Shown one piece after another: positions 32,160 to 41,402 of a stretch of 64,000 nt of DNA (positions within the stretch are counted from its first letter, which is position 1; each line of letters opens with the position of its first letter). The DNA is from Gambelia wislizenii (Eukaryota > Chordata > Lepidosauria > Squamata > Crotaphytidae): positions 83,793,001 to 83,857,000 of the forward strand of contig JAUMIR010000004.1 of the NCBI GenBank assembly GCA_030847615.1. The letters are read 5' to 3'. Position numbers and translations under genes: made by a program. The notes beneath the pieces were generated by a model. It saw only the letters and a list, made by a program, of their open reading frames with translations. It searched no databases and was not told the origin of the DNA.

Positions 32160-32200
32160 CTCTGAGGATGCCAGCCACAGATGCAGGTGAAACGTCAGAA
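32160..32200 (+). ncRNA. Hammerhead-ribozyme-like motif in the Penelope terminal arm
   Basis: CTGAGGA (32162-32168, matching CTGANGA) is followed by a possible short stem and GAAAC (32189-32193). Hammerhead ribozymes are known in terminal repeats of Penelope-like elements. In the left arm (minus strand) the same place has CTGAGGA but a changed second box (AAAAC). Folding and cleavage are not tested. Confidence 0.4.
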
Positions 32201-32349
32201 AGAAACTATTCCAGAACATGGTCTCATAGCCTGGAAAAAACCCAAGGGAAATCTATGGATGCTGGCCGTGAAAGCCTTCGACTTCACATGTTTCTATCTC
32301 AGCTGGTCATTATAAGAACTGAACTCTCTCTAGAGCCTAGAAGAAGCTA

Positions 32350-32452
32350 TTTGTTCAGACTGCAACTCACAGAATCCGTAGTAGGAATTTGGACTACAAT
32401 TTGCAGTGGTCATGCTGGCTGAGGGGATTTAGAGAATTGTAGTCCAGAAAGT
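32350..32452. repeat. Palindromic MITE fragments (ACTACAAYT theme)
   Basis: GACTGCAACTCACAGAATCC, GGACTACAATTTGCAGTGGT and TTTAGAGAATTGTAGTCCAG lie in series; the second and third form a hairpin. Confidence 0.5.
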
Positions 32453-32526
32453 AATGTTCCCAAGTTCTGTTTCTTGCTCTTAGGTTTCAGTGAATGTCTT
32501 CAGAAGAATGGCATTTGCTAGACTAT

Positions 32527-33087
32527 GGAGATTATCAGACGCGTTAAAAGTGGTGTTACACGAACACCAGGAGATCACTTAAGGGCTCCCTTTTCAGATG
32601 ACGTCATTCCCCCCTTGTAATGCACCCATTCTGCTGCCGTTCCACTGGCGCTGCTTTTTATTGATGGGATAAGCTGTCAATAGATCCTCCATTCCATTTC
32701 TGTCACGGATGTTCCTATGAGGGAAAAGATGGTCCTGTTTCGCTGGCGAGATCCCAGCGTCAATGGGAGGTCCCTGCCAGAACACTTCCGGGCGAGATCG
32801 GGACATCAAGGTAAGTGACACACTTTTTAAAAACTTCCTTGGTTTATTTGGAAATTTTAAAGTGTGTTTTTGTGCTTGCTGTCACTTTTTCTTATGTATT
32901 TTTCTTTTTCTTTTTTGAATTTCCCATGCTCGCGTCTTCTCGCGAGGATCCACAAGATTTCACTCCTGGGCTGCCCTGTCGATGCTACTCAAGGAGGTCT
33001 GAAAAATTTTGTTATTGTGCCAGGACAAGGGCGGGAGTGGAGATTCTGGGACAGGAACACTTTTTTTGTTCCTGTCTGATAATCTCC
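32527..33087 (+). mobile_element. Harbinger-type MITE, GGAGATTATCAGA family
   Basis: The ends GGAGATTATCAGACG and TGTCTGATAATCTCC are inverted. The internal core ACTTCCGGGCGAGATCGGGA then CATCAAGGTAAGTGACACAC recurs in the other members. The flanks are TAT (left) and TTA (right), so the duplication is not intact. No coding region. Confidence 0.85.
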
Positions 33088-33661
33088 TTAATCCCTTTGA
33101 AGCTGCTGGTTGGGGTTTGTACTGAATAATATTCTCCCTTCATCAGTGACAGATTATTGCTGGTAGTGTAGTAATTATAGGTCCAGCCGTATACCCACAT
33201 TACTGGCAGGCAATGTCTGCAACTGCTTTGCAGTTGCTATAGAAAAGCCACATTGTCTTAGCAACAGAAGGATGTGCCTTGATGTGCTGCTTTCTTGTGC
33301 CTTCTGTTGCATACTGTAGAGAACTGGACTTATCTCTCCTACTTACCAATTTTAATATTTGATTTGATGTTAAAGTTCTGGAATCTTCTGTGGTGGCTTT
33401 CTTAAATCTGACTTAAAACCAAAAGTTTCTAGTTCCATGTGTGAACTAGGATACTGGAAGCTAGAAGCTACCTCAAATATGCAAGAGCATAAGAAAAGCC
33501 ATGTTGGGTCAGACCAATAGTCTATCTAGTCAAAATGTTTGTTCAATGGGGGCAACAAGATTCTTAAGGCAAGCCCACCAGAAGGACTGAGGCGCAACTG
33601 CAGCATGCATTTCATACTCCTTAGCAACAGATACACAGAAGAGGGGGAATCCACAAAACAC
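33088..33661. other. Mostly unassigned, one dispersed-repeat fragment
   Basis: ATAAGAAAAGCCATGTTGGG then TCAGACCAATAGTCTATCTA (33489-33530) resembles a common reptile repeat motif; its family is not identified. The rest is plain. Confidence 0.4.
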
Positions 33662-33848
33662 AAATAATCTAGTTTGAAACTGGATTATTTGCATAGGTCC
33701 TTCCTATGGAATCCTGGGATTTGTAGTTTTACAAGGTCTTTAGCTTTCTCTGACAAAGAGCACTGGTGCCTCACCAAACTACAAATCCCAGGATTCTATA
33801 GGAAGGAGCCATGCAAATAATCCAGTTTCAACCTGGATTATTTCTCTA
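33662..33848. mobile_element. Palindromic hAT-like MITE
   Basis: AAACTGGATTATTTGCATAG, CCTATGGAATCCTGGGATTT and GTAGTTTTAC are mirrored by CAAACTACAAATCCCAGGAT, TCTATAGGAAGGAGC and ATGCAAATAATCCAGTTT. It is a near-perfect 187-bp hairpin of the family at 29345. Confidence 0.75.
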
Positions 33849-34202
33849 GTATGGATGCTCCAGAAGCATACAGCTTCTGATACTAGAGATATATCATGAC
33901 ATCTAGATAGATAGCTATCCTGACTTGTAGCCATTGATGACCTAGTCCTCCATGAATATATCCATTCTCTTTTTAAAGCCATCCAAAATAACAGCCATTA
34001 GTACATCTTGTGGCAGTGGGTCCGATAGCTCAACTATGTACAGAGTAAAGAAGCACTTCTTTTTGTCTGTCCCAAATCTCCCATCATGAAGCTTTAGTGG
34101 ATGATTCTGAGCTCTAGCCCTATAAGAGAGGGGGAAAAGTTTATTGACCTACTTTCTCTACACTATGCCTAATTTTATACCTCTCTGTCATGTCTTCCCT
34201 TG

Positions 34203-34545
34203 ATCATAGAGTCATAGAATCATAGAGTTGGAAGAGACCACAAGGGCCATCCAGTCCAGGAATAAACAATCAAAGCACTCCTGAGAGATGGCCATCCAGC
34301 CTCTGTTTAAAAACCTCCAAAGAAGGAGACTCCACCACACCCTGAGGTAATGTATTCCACTTCTGAACAGCTCTTACCGTCAGGAAGTTCTTCCTAATGT
34401 TTAGGTGGCATCTCTTTTACTGTAGTCTGAGTCCATTGTTCCGTGTCCTAGCCTCTGGAGCAGCAGAAAACAAGCTCGTTCCTTTTTCAATATGACATTC
34501 TTTCAAGTATTCAAACACGGCTGTCATGTATCAATACCCCTTTAA
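34203..34545 (-). mobile_element. CR1 LINE 3' end, antisense
   Basis: ATCATAGAGTCATAGAATCA then TAGAGTTGGAAGAGACCACA and GGGCCATCCAGTCC is the antisense of the CR1 3' terminus. GGAAGTTCTTCCTAATGTTT and ATTCTTTCAAGTATTCAAAC follow in the expected order for squamate CR1. The 5' part is missing. Confidence 0.85.
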
Positions 34546-34779
34546 GCCAGGTTTTAGAAAACTCACAGTTTTCTCCAGAGTTTGCTGGAAACTCCAGAGA
34601 AGACCACTATGTGAACAGTCCGTCTGCACTAGATTTGAGGGGTGGGGAGGAGAAGAAGAACAAGCGCTGCCTGAGGTGCTGCCATTCCTCCCTCCTTGTT
34701 GCCACTTCTCATGCCAAAGGCAGAGCCCCAGCAATAGTTGCTCTCTCTGAGGTCAGAACCCCAGGTGAACGCCGCCAAT

Positions 34780-35605
34780 GCATACTGGCTTTAGAGAGGG
34801 TGACTGCCTCTGGGGCTTTGCTTTTCCAGCACACAATTCACCCCTCTGAGTTCCAGGAGAAGCAAAGTGCCAATCTGAAGCCAGATTGGATGGCTACTGC
34901 TGGTGCTTTGCTTTTCTTGGAGCTTGAGGGGCAATTGTGCACCAGAAAAGCAAAGACCCAGAGGTAACTGCCCAATCTGGCTTAAGAGAGGTGCAGAGAG
35001 GTGCTTTTTCCAGGCATGTACCACTGGTGCTTTGCTTTTCCAGCATACAATCACCCCTCCAAGCTCTGGGAAAAGGAAAGCACCAGTGGTAGCTGCCTGA
35101 TTTGGCTTCAGAGAGGGCAACTACCACTGGCGCTTTGCTTTTCCTGGAGTCCGGAGGGGTGATTCAGCACTGGAAAAACAAAGCGCCAATGGTAGTCGCT
35201 TCTTTGAAGCCAGAACAGGCGACTACCACTGGCACTTTGCTTTTCCCAGGTGATTATGTGCTGGAAAAGCAAAGCACCAGCAGTAGGTATTTTGTGAGCC
35301 ACGTTGGGTCCTTCTGGGAGAAAGGTGGCATATAAATAAGATAAGATAAAATATCACCTAGTCTGAAGGCAGAATTAGTGCCTGCCCTGCCATCATGCGT
35401 AAGCTACCCATTCTGGCTTCAGAGTGGAAGGAGCTACCTCTGGGGCTGTGATTTTCTGGCACACAATCACCCAGGAAAAGCAAAGCACCCATGGTAGTTG
35501 CCTGGTCTGAAGGCAAAACAAACACCTGCCCCAGGATTGCAAGTAAGCCACCTGTTCTGGCTTCAGAGAAGGCGACTACCACTGGAGCTTTCATTTTCTG
35601 GCACT
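34780..35605. repeat. Minisatellite of hairpin-forming units (~100-120 bp), about 7 copies
   Basis: TTTGCTTTTCC and its complement GGAAAAGCAAA alternate along the array: pairs are centred near 34840, 34935, 35055, 35160, 35255, 35465 and a final half at 35590. Each unit folds on itself, with linkers like CAACTACCACTGG and CCAGTGGTAGCTGCC that also pair with each other. The symmetry explains similar open frames on both strands. An L2-like 3' tail is inserted at 35296-35352. Confidence 0.8.
35296..35352 (+). repeat. L2-like 3' tail within the minisatellite
   Basis: GTGAGCCACGTTGGGTCCTT then GGAGAAAGGTGGCATATAAA and TAAGATAAGATAAAATA is a typical L2-type 3' end with a short tandem tail. Confidence 0.55.
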
Positions 35606-36105
35606 TCTTTTACCATCTAAATTCAGTAGTCTTAAGTAGGCACTGAAAAAGAACTCTGGACCTTCCCTTCAAAACTCCCCTGCTATTCTCCCTCACAAAA
35701 TGCCTATTGGCATTGCTGCCTGTTAGCCAAGCTCCTGTTAACTCACCTAAGTTAAACAGCCCCAAATATGGTCACTATTCCTGGTAGGGCAGTTACTTCT
35801 GTCTCTTGATGACTGCGGTTGCCCTTTTCTTTGTGAATAGTATTATTCAGATGTGACCTTCCCATTAGGTAAAGTGAGGCATCCACCTCAGGCAGTAGAA
35901 AAGGCAATTAACTCTTATTTAATATATTATCATTTTACTGGAAGTGAGGAATGCTGTGGGATTTTCTTACTCAGGTGCCAGAAATAATTTGAGTGGCCTT
36001 GGGTACTATGTACCTTGAAGTGGATGGGGAAGGCATCATTTGTTGCTCTGTCTCAGGCAGCAAAATGTTTTTCAACAGGTCTGGTACTACTGTTTGTTAC
36101 AGACA
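35606..36105. other. No recognised feature
   Basis: Plain sequence. Confidence 0.35.
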
Positions 36106-36664
36106 AGGGGCTTGTCTATATGAAGCTATAAAATGTGAATGGATGTGCACTAATACCAGTTCATAGCAGCTTTCATTTGTCTCCATGATTTTTTGGCAAG
36201 ACTGCAGGTATGTGAACCTATCTGTGTTTGTTGTTCAAACGGGCATGCCTATGAATCAAGATGGCAGGCATGAATGAATTACTTGTGTTTATGTTCCCAC
36301 TAGGTGCCACTGCTGAACAGTAGTTGTTGTTTTTTTTAAAGCATATCCATGGCGGTTCAGGGCACTTGCCTTGCCAGCAAGCTCCACCCCCTCCGCACAT
36401 CCAACCAATCAGCTTTCTACTTCTGCTCTTATTGGGAATGTGCATCAATGAGAATCAGTTGTCTCAACGAGTGGGAATGCTCATTTCCTTCTGAGTTTTT
36501 TAAAAAAAATACAGGAAAAGCCACAAAGGCATTTTCCCATGGACTATTTGGCATTTTTGGCTCCTCTTCTTTCAAATATGGCAGATTGATCCAGGATCCC
36601 ATTTAGACAAATTTTATTCTCCTTGAAGTCTATGAGGAGTATTTTCACTGTATAGATAAACCCA
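36106..36664. mobile_element. Non-autonomous DNA-transposon-like element, relative of 5431 and 17610
   Basis: The left end GGGGCTTGTCTATATGAAG and right end CACTGTATAGATAAACCC are inverted. The inner block (TTGCCAGCAAGCTCCACCCC, CCAACCAATCAGCTTTCTAC, GGAAAAGCCACAAAGGCATT, CAGGATCCCATTTAGACAAA) parallels 6030-6280. No coding region. Confidence 0.65.
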
Positions 36665-37344
36665 AGGTTTGTTTTAAGTTGGAGGTGCTGTTGCTAAAGA
36701 GATGTTCTCTTTTGCCGTTGGATCTAATGGCTGCTTCTAAGGACACAGCTGTTCTGACTAAAGGTAGAAGGAGCTACTGATTTAGAAAGTGACACATTTG
36801 ACTTCCTGGAAAGCCCTGAACAGAAAGATTGCTATTAAGAGATTTAACTGGGAAAGAGTCTTCTCAGCTTTTGAAGTGTGCTTCAGTCTAAAGGTTAAAA
36901 GACTGCTCTCACTGAAGATGATGTTCAATAGGTGATGGTGTTTGATGAAGATGTATAGCTCCATAGAAGAGGTGAAGATGATCTGTCACAACTTGCAAAA
37001 GCAACATTTTTGGATGACAGCACTCAGAATCTTGGGGGATTCTGGGAGTTATCGTCCCCAAAATGTAACTTTCACAAGCTCTGAATTTGATTAACAAGGG
37101 ACAAGTCTTTTGTTCAAGCCTTCTGTTCAAGCCAGAGCTATCAATGAAGGGTTGTTGTTGTTTTAAAAAATCAGTATTCTTGAGGATGAAACTACATGAT
37201 TTGCTGGATACTGAAGACCATAATTTTTTTAAAAAAGCATTCACACTGGAAAGTTTCTATGTGCCCTGTTGCTATACACCTTAATGAAGTGGATAGTGTC
37301 ATTTGAAGGGACTAGGTTACATCAGGAAAATTCAATTACTGATG
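36665..37344. other. No recognised gene or repeat
   Basis: Contains TTGGGGGATTCTGGGAGTTA at 37033, a short piece of the CCCAGAATCC theme; otherwise plain. Confidence 0.35.
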
Positions 37345-37910
37345 ACCCCCTGCTCCCAATATTGTTGGACTGGCACTCAAATCAGCCCTAGCCAGCATAG
37401 TTCATGGTGATGCATGGTGTCAGGATTGGCCTCTGACGTTGCCTGGTCCTGCTGTTTTTCATGTTGTTCTGTAACCTTGCTGTAACCTTGTTGTTAATTA
37501 TGTTTTCTTTTTTCTGTACTGCTTAAGGAATGCTTTGTAGCAACTGTGGGGGAAAGGGGGAGGGTAACAGTCACTGTAGAATGGTGAGATGAGCTGCTTG
37601 GTTTGGAGCTTGTGGAAAGTGGGTTGAACACTTTTATGGGGAAAAGGAGGTCAGGGGATGATAGATAACCAATAGCTTTGCAGCCCACCAGATTTCATAG
37701 ATTGCAAAATGCTTTTATTATGCGGTTTGTCCTCTGAGTTTCAGTTCTGAGCAACAACCTTGTACAATATGCTTTCTGGATTACTGTGCCAATTAAGTTT
37801 TCTATTTAACTCTGAAACTGCTGATCACTGTGTCTGGGAATGCAAGTAACATGACACATGGTGAGAAATGCAGTCCAACAACATCTGACAGGCCACACAT
37901 TGCTGATCCC
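37345..37910. mobile_element. hAT-like MITE split by a solo LTR
   Basis: The left part (CTGCTCCCAATATTGTTGGA, CAGCCCTAGCCAGCATAGTT) and right part (AGTCCAACAACATCTGACAG, GCCACACATTGCTGATCCCTG) are arms of a small palindromic MITE. The LTR lies between them. Confidence 0.6.
37418..37856 (-). mobile_element. Solo LTR, 439 bp, CATGG target duplication
   Basis: It starts TGTCAGG and ends ATGACA, inverted TGTCA/TGACA termini, and is flanked by CATGG at 37413-37417 and 37857-37861. On the minus strand it has a TATA-like CCATAAAAG and downstream AATAAAA (37713-37721 region), so I place it on that strand. The 5-bp duplication fits an endogenous retrovirus or Gypsy-type LTR. The internal region is gone, as after recombination between two LTRs. 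Confidence 0.8.
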
Positions 37911-38512
37911 TGTTATAGTGAAATTCTATACATGCCTACCCAAATGTAAGCACCATTAAGTTCAATGAGGCTTACTCCCAGGAAGGTGGTATAAGAGTAC
38001 AGGAATTGGTTATAATTCTATAGCTGTTTGCCTTAAAAAAAGAAATCCCATTGAACTCAGTGGAAGTTTCCTATGAGTAGGACCACACTGTTAGGCTTAC
38101 TATTCATCCCTGTTTTGTTGTTATATTAAGTTTTAGATAATGTAAATTTTAAAAGAGGCATTGAGATTTTTATACTATATTGTTGTCTTTATTATGTTGT
38201 CCTATGTTGTAAACTCATATATACATTAAAAAAAATAAGTGGTGAGCTGTTTGTTTGTTTTTGAGCTTTCTGGACTTCCTCATTTATCCAGGCATTAAGC
38301 AAAATGGAACAGGAGCCCTGGAATCACAACAGTGAAACTTTCTTAAAATGGTTTCCAAAGTTTTCTGCTGCTGTGCAGTCTTTAATTAGATTAACCTTTG
38401 CCAAGTGCTAAACAGATTTTCCAGTTGCACCAAGGGCTACAAGGGGGAAAAGAAACAAAACAGGGCTGTTCTAAACAGAGTTCTAAACAGAGACAGGAAA
38501 TACTACTGTTTT
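37911..38512. other. No recognised feature
   Basis: Plain AT-rich sequence. Confidence 0.35.
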
Positions 38513-38590
38513 AGATTACAACTCCCAGAACTCCCCAGGCAATAGGTATTCTGCCTGGGGGACTCTGGATGTTGTAGTCCAAACAAGGAA
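38513..38590. repeat. Palindromic MITE fragment
   Basis: TAGATTACAACTCCCAGAAC then CCCCAGGCAATAGG and CCTGGGGGACTCTGG with ATGTTGTAGTCCAAA form a hairpin of the ACTACAACTCCCAGAAT group. Confidence 0.6.
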
Positions 38591-39679
38591 CATTTCCAAG
38601 TTCTGGTTCAAAGGCTGATGCCCACTCTGTAGGGTATGCAGGGTGAATAGCAGATTTTCAAGGCTAGACATCAGGACTTGGAAAAAGGGGATTCTGTTTG
38701 CTGCCAGAGAAGTACTTAGCTTGAGCCAGAAGGGCTGTAGGGCAGATATTGGCTGGTTGTTGAGTGACAGCAGCAGGCAAAGAACATCTGGCACAGGAGG
38801 GTAGCTTTACTTCCACTAGCATTGCCTGGTGCTGCCCCCCCCCCTCTCTCTGGCTTCTCTGAGTGTTAATCAAACACCAGCTGCTCCAGCAAATTGTGGC
38901 TCTGGCAAGCCATGATGGAGCTTATAACACAGACTGTTACTGCTGACAGACCTGCTGAGGATCAGCTGCAGCCAGGGTGTCAAGAGAAAAAAGATGTGTG
39001 TGGGGGGGGGGGAACCCCAGGCTGGGAAGCTGTCTGATACAGCTTGGCCTGTTCCTGCCATTTTTGGTTCTCTAGTATCAGGGAGAAACAAATCCAGGGG
39101 GATGAAAGGTTTCAAGAGCCACTGAACTAATAGATAACTGCTATTGAATAGGATTTCCTATTGCAAGATGGGTGAGGGGTGGACTATGGATTATGGTCCA
39201 TGAAAACTCATGCCATAATGAATCTGTCAGCTTCTTGGTTCTTTTAGGCTTTGTGAAATTATGTGGGGGGTTTTGTCCAAGACACTTCCCTTCTGGGTTT
39301 TTCAGTGGGGTTTTTGTGATTTGCTTTTTCAGACTATTCTTCAGAGGCTCAGAGAAAGGGAATGAGGCAAAAAATTGCTCTGGACAGAGCCAGTGTCAAT
39401 ATAAAAACAACCACATTTATAATGCTTGTTTCAAAATATTGCAAATACTTCACACAGTGTTATCTAGTAATCTTCACAAAATGGATCAGTATGATTATCC
39501 CCTATAATGCAGCTGGGAGAACTGAGGCTGAGAGACAGTGCGTTAAGTAAAGTCACCCAGTGAGCTTATGGTTGTAATAAACTGGGGGAAGGGGTTAAGG
39601 GGCTTCCAATCTTATCTACAATGCTAGACCAGCCTACAAGTTGAATTATGGTTTGTATTTTTAAATACCCTGAAGGCAG
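38591..39679. other. No recognised gene or repeat
   Basis: Contains homopolymer runs (C at 38837-38845; G at 39002-39011). No supported exon. Confidence 0.35.
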
Positions 39680-40035
39680 CAGATCCCACCCACCTGATCT
39701 TGAAAGCTGAGCAGGGCCAAGCATTGGATGGAGAAATAGCTAATTATTCCTTACCTAAAAGAACCCTCATTTGAGAACTCACGCCGAACAAGTCTTGAAG
39801 AGAAACGACAAGGCAGAAAGAATCACAACCCGGAAACATCACCCAAGGAGACCTTCTGCTGTGCTTTCTGCAACCAGACTTGTTTATCTCGGATTGGCCT
39901 TTTTAGTCATCAGCACACTTGCAGAAAGCACAGGATGAGTCCTTCCTGAATCTTCGTTTGTGAAGAAAAGCCAGAGAAAAGAACCCTATCAAATTCATGG
40001 GGTTGTCATGTGTCTTGAAGGTAAACACACATACT
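39680..40035 (+). repeat. 5S-rRNA-derived SINE interrupted by a LINE fragment
   Basis: The head CCTGATCTTGAAAGCTGAGC then AGGGCCAAGCATTGGATGGA is a deleted 5S-like sequence. After the insertion the SINE tail resumes (ATCAAATTCATGGGGTTGTC, TGTCTTGAAGGTAAACACAC). Confidence 0.75.
39768..39976 (+). mobile_element. Zinc-finger LINE 3' end, 209 bp, with 11-bp target duplication
   Basis: Flanked by AAAAGAACCCT at 39757-39767 and 39977-39987. The sequence matches the 3' end of the LINE at 24633 (CACCCAAGGAGACCTTCTGC, CAACCAGACTTGTTTATCTC). It encodes the finger CAFCNQTCLSRIGLF-type segment. It ends GAAGAAAAGCCAGAG without poly(A). Confidence 0.85.
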
Positions 40036-40683
40036 TTTAACTTATTTAAACTCAAACCACAACTCCAGTTGCAGATAAAGCATCCCCCTGCCCCCGGGGT
40101 ATTTCTAGTTTGACTAGCAGGGTACTACAATGTAGCTCCTAATCTAGTACTACCCAGTTTCCTCTCTTGCATTGGGATCCTTGAGTTTGTATTGCCACCA
40201 GAATGTGTATGTGTATGTGTGTGTGTGGCAGCTTCACCAGAGCTTGCTTGCCAGCTGCTTAGCAAAAGCCAGATGGCTTGTGGGGAGGGGGGGGGGAGTT
40301 AAATGTGTCCTCTGTGACCTAGCAGGATATTAGAGGCTCATCAGATGGAAAGGATTTCTTCACAGGCTGCAGAGCAGGGTAGATCAGCTCTTCATCCAAA
40401 GCCTATCCACAGCTCCTGTGTACCTGTTCCTGATTCTGGGATAAATCAAAGGAATTGGCTTGAATACCCATTATATTCTGGACCACAGAAATTAGCCAAC
40501 TAGGCACAGACAGCTCAAATTCTAGCTTTTATTGTAACCACTGGACAGCCTGCCCACCTTTTGTTTAGCTATATATCCTTTCTCTCTCCCCTTTCTTGCT
40601 TCTTGACTGAAAAAGTATAGGGACTTTTTCTTTCTTCATATATCCACATTGTGTCTGCATAAGTTACTATGTGCAAAGTCATC
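40036..40683. other. No recognised feature, (GT)n run
   Basis: A TGTGTATGTGTGTGTGTG microsatellite lies at 40203-40228 and a G-run at 40280-40297. Confidence 0.4.
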
Positions 40684-40862
40684 CTTTCTGTGTTGTCTGC
40701 CGTTGGTTCATTTCCTACTTACGGCAACCCTATGGCAAACCCATCACAGGGTTTTCTTGGCAAGATTTGTTTGGAGGGGGTTTGCCTTTGCCTTCCTCTG
40801 AGGCTAGAAAGGGTGACTTGCCCAAGGCCACCCTGTGGGTTTCCATGCCTGATTTGTCCAGC
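40684..40862 (-). repeat. tRNA-derived CORE-type SINE, head truncated
   Basis: TCATTTCCTACTTACGGCAA, TTTTCTTGGCAAGATTTG and GGTGACTTGCCCAAGGCCAC follow the family in order; the tRNA-like head is missing. Confidence 0.75.
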
Positions 40863-41236
40863 CAAAGACCCATGAGAACAGACCAACAGTGCTGACTCAT
40901 CTGCTCTACTCAGCCCAGCTCCAGCACAGGCACAGTGAGCACACCTTTCTCCAAGACTTTTAGGAAGTCCGGGGTAGAGGGATGAAACAGGTATAGTCCC
41001 CAGGCCTCTGTGGATCACATTGACCCTTAGTGGGCTTTTATTGTTCTTGGCCTAGACTCTTCCTCCCACCCCTGTTGGGGGGATGTCGCCTGGAAGGATA
41101 GTTTGGTTCAAGAGGAATGAAAGACCATCAGACCTTGTTGCTCACCTGGAGCTCTCCCAGGTACTGCTGCAGTGTCTGCCAAGTGCTGTGCCCACTGGAC
41201 CACTGGACGATACTCAAGGTATAGTTGTCTGCAACC

Positions 41237-41402
41237 ATGACTCCCACCTGGCAGTTGAATTAGGGCCAATGAATTATTCTGGGTTTCAGCTGGAGCTTTA
41301 AAGGAGCTGTCTGGTGCTGAACCCTATTCCCTCCAAAATAGATTCATTGCTTTGGATAGCTCCCTGAAAGTTTGCACTAAAACCCAGGAAGCCACCATGG
41401 TA
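41237..41402. mobile_element. Foldback element, CAGCTGG family, copy 3 (diverged)
   Basis: TGACTCCCACCTGGCAGTTG, GAGCTTTAAAGGAGCTGTCT and the mirrored TTGGATAGCTCCCTGAAAGT with ACTAAAACCCAGGAAGCCAC match the family layout; the arms are unequal. Confidence 0.55.

Larger units (their letters stand above)
31452..32290 (+). mobile_element. Penelope-like retroelement with inverted terminal arms
   Basis: The element is bounded by TTTCTATCTCA at 31441-31451 and 32291-32301, an 11-bp target duplication. Its left arm (31452-31727) is the reverse complement of the right arm (31936-32257), apart from a ~40-bp block missing on the left; between them lies the end of the coding region. Inverted partial terminal repeats around a 5'-truncated body are typical for Penelope elements. 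Confidence 0.85.

Noticed and set aside
34611..35600. Repeated similar peptides on both strands
   Set aside because: Result of the hairpin-unit minisatellite, not tandem protein repeats.
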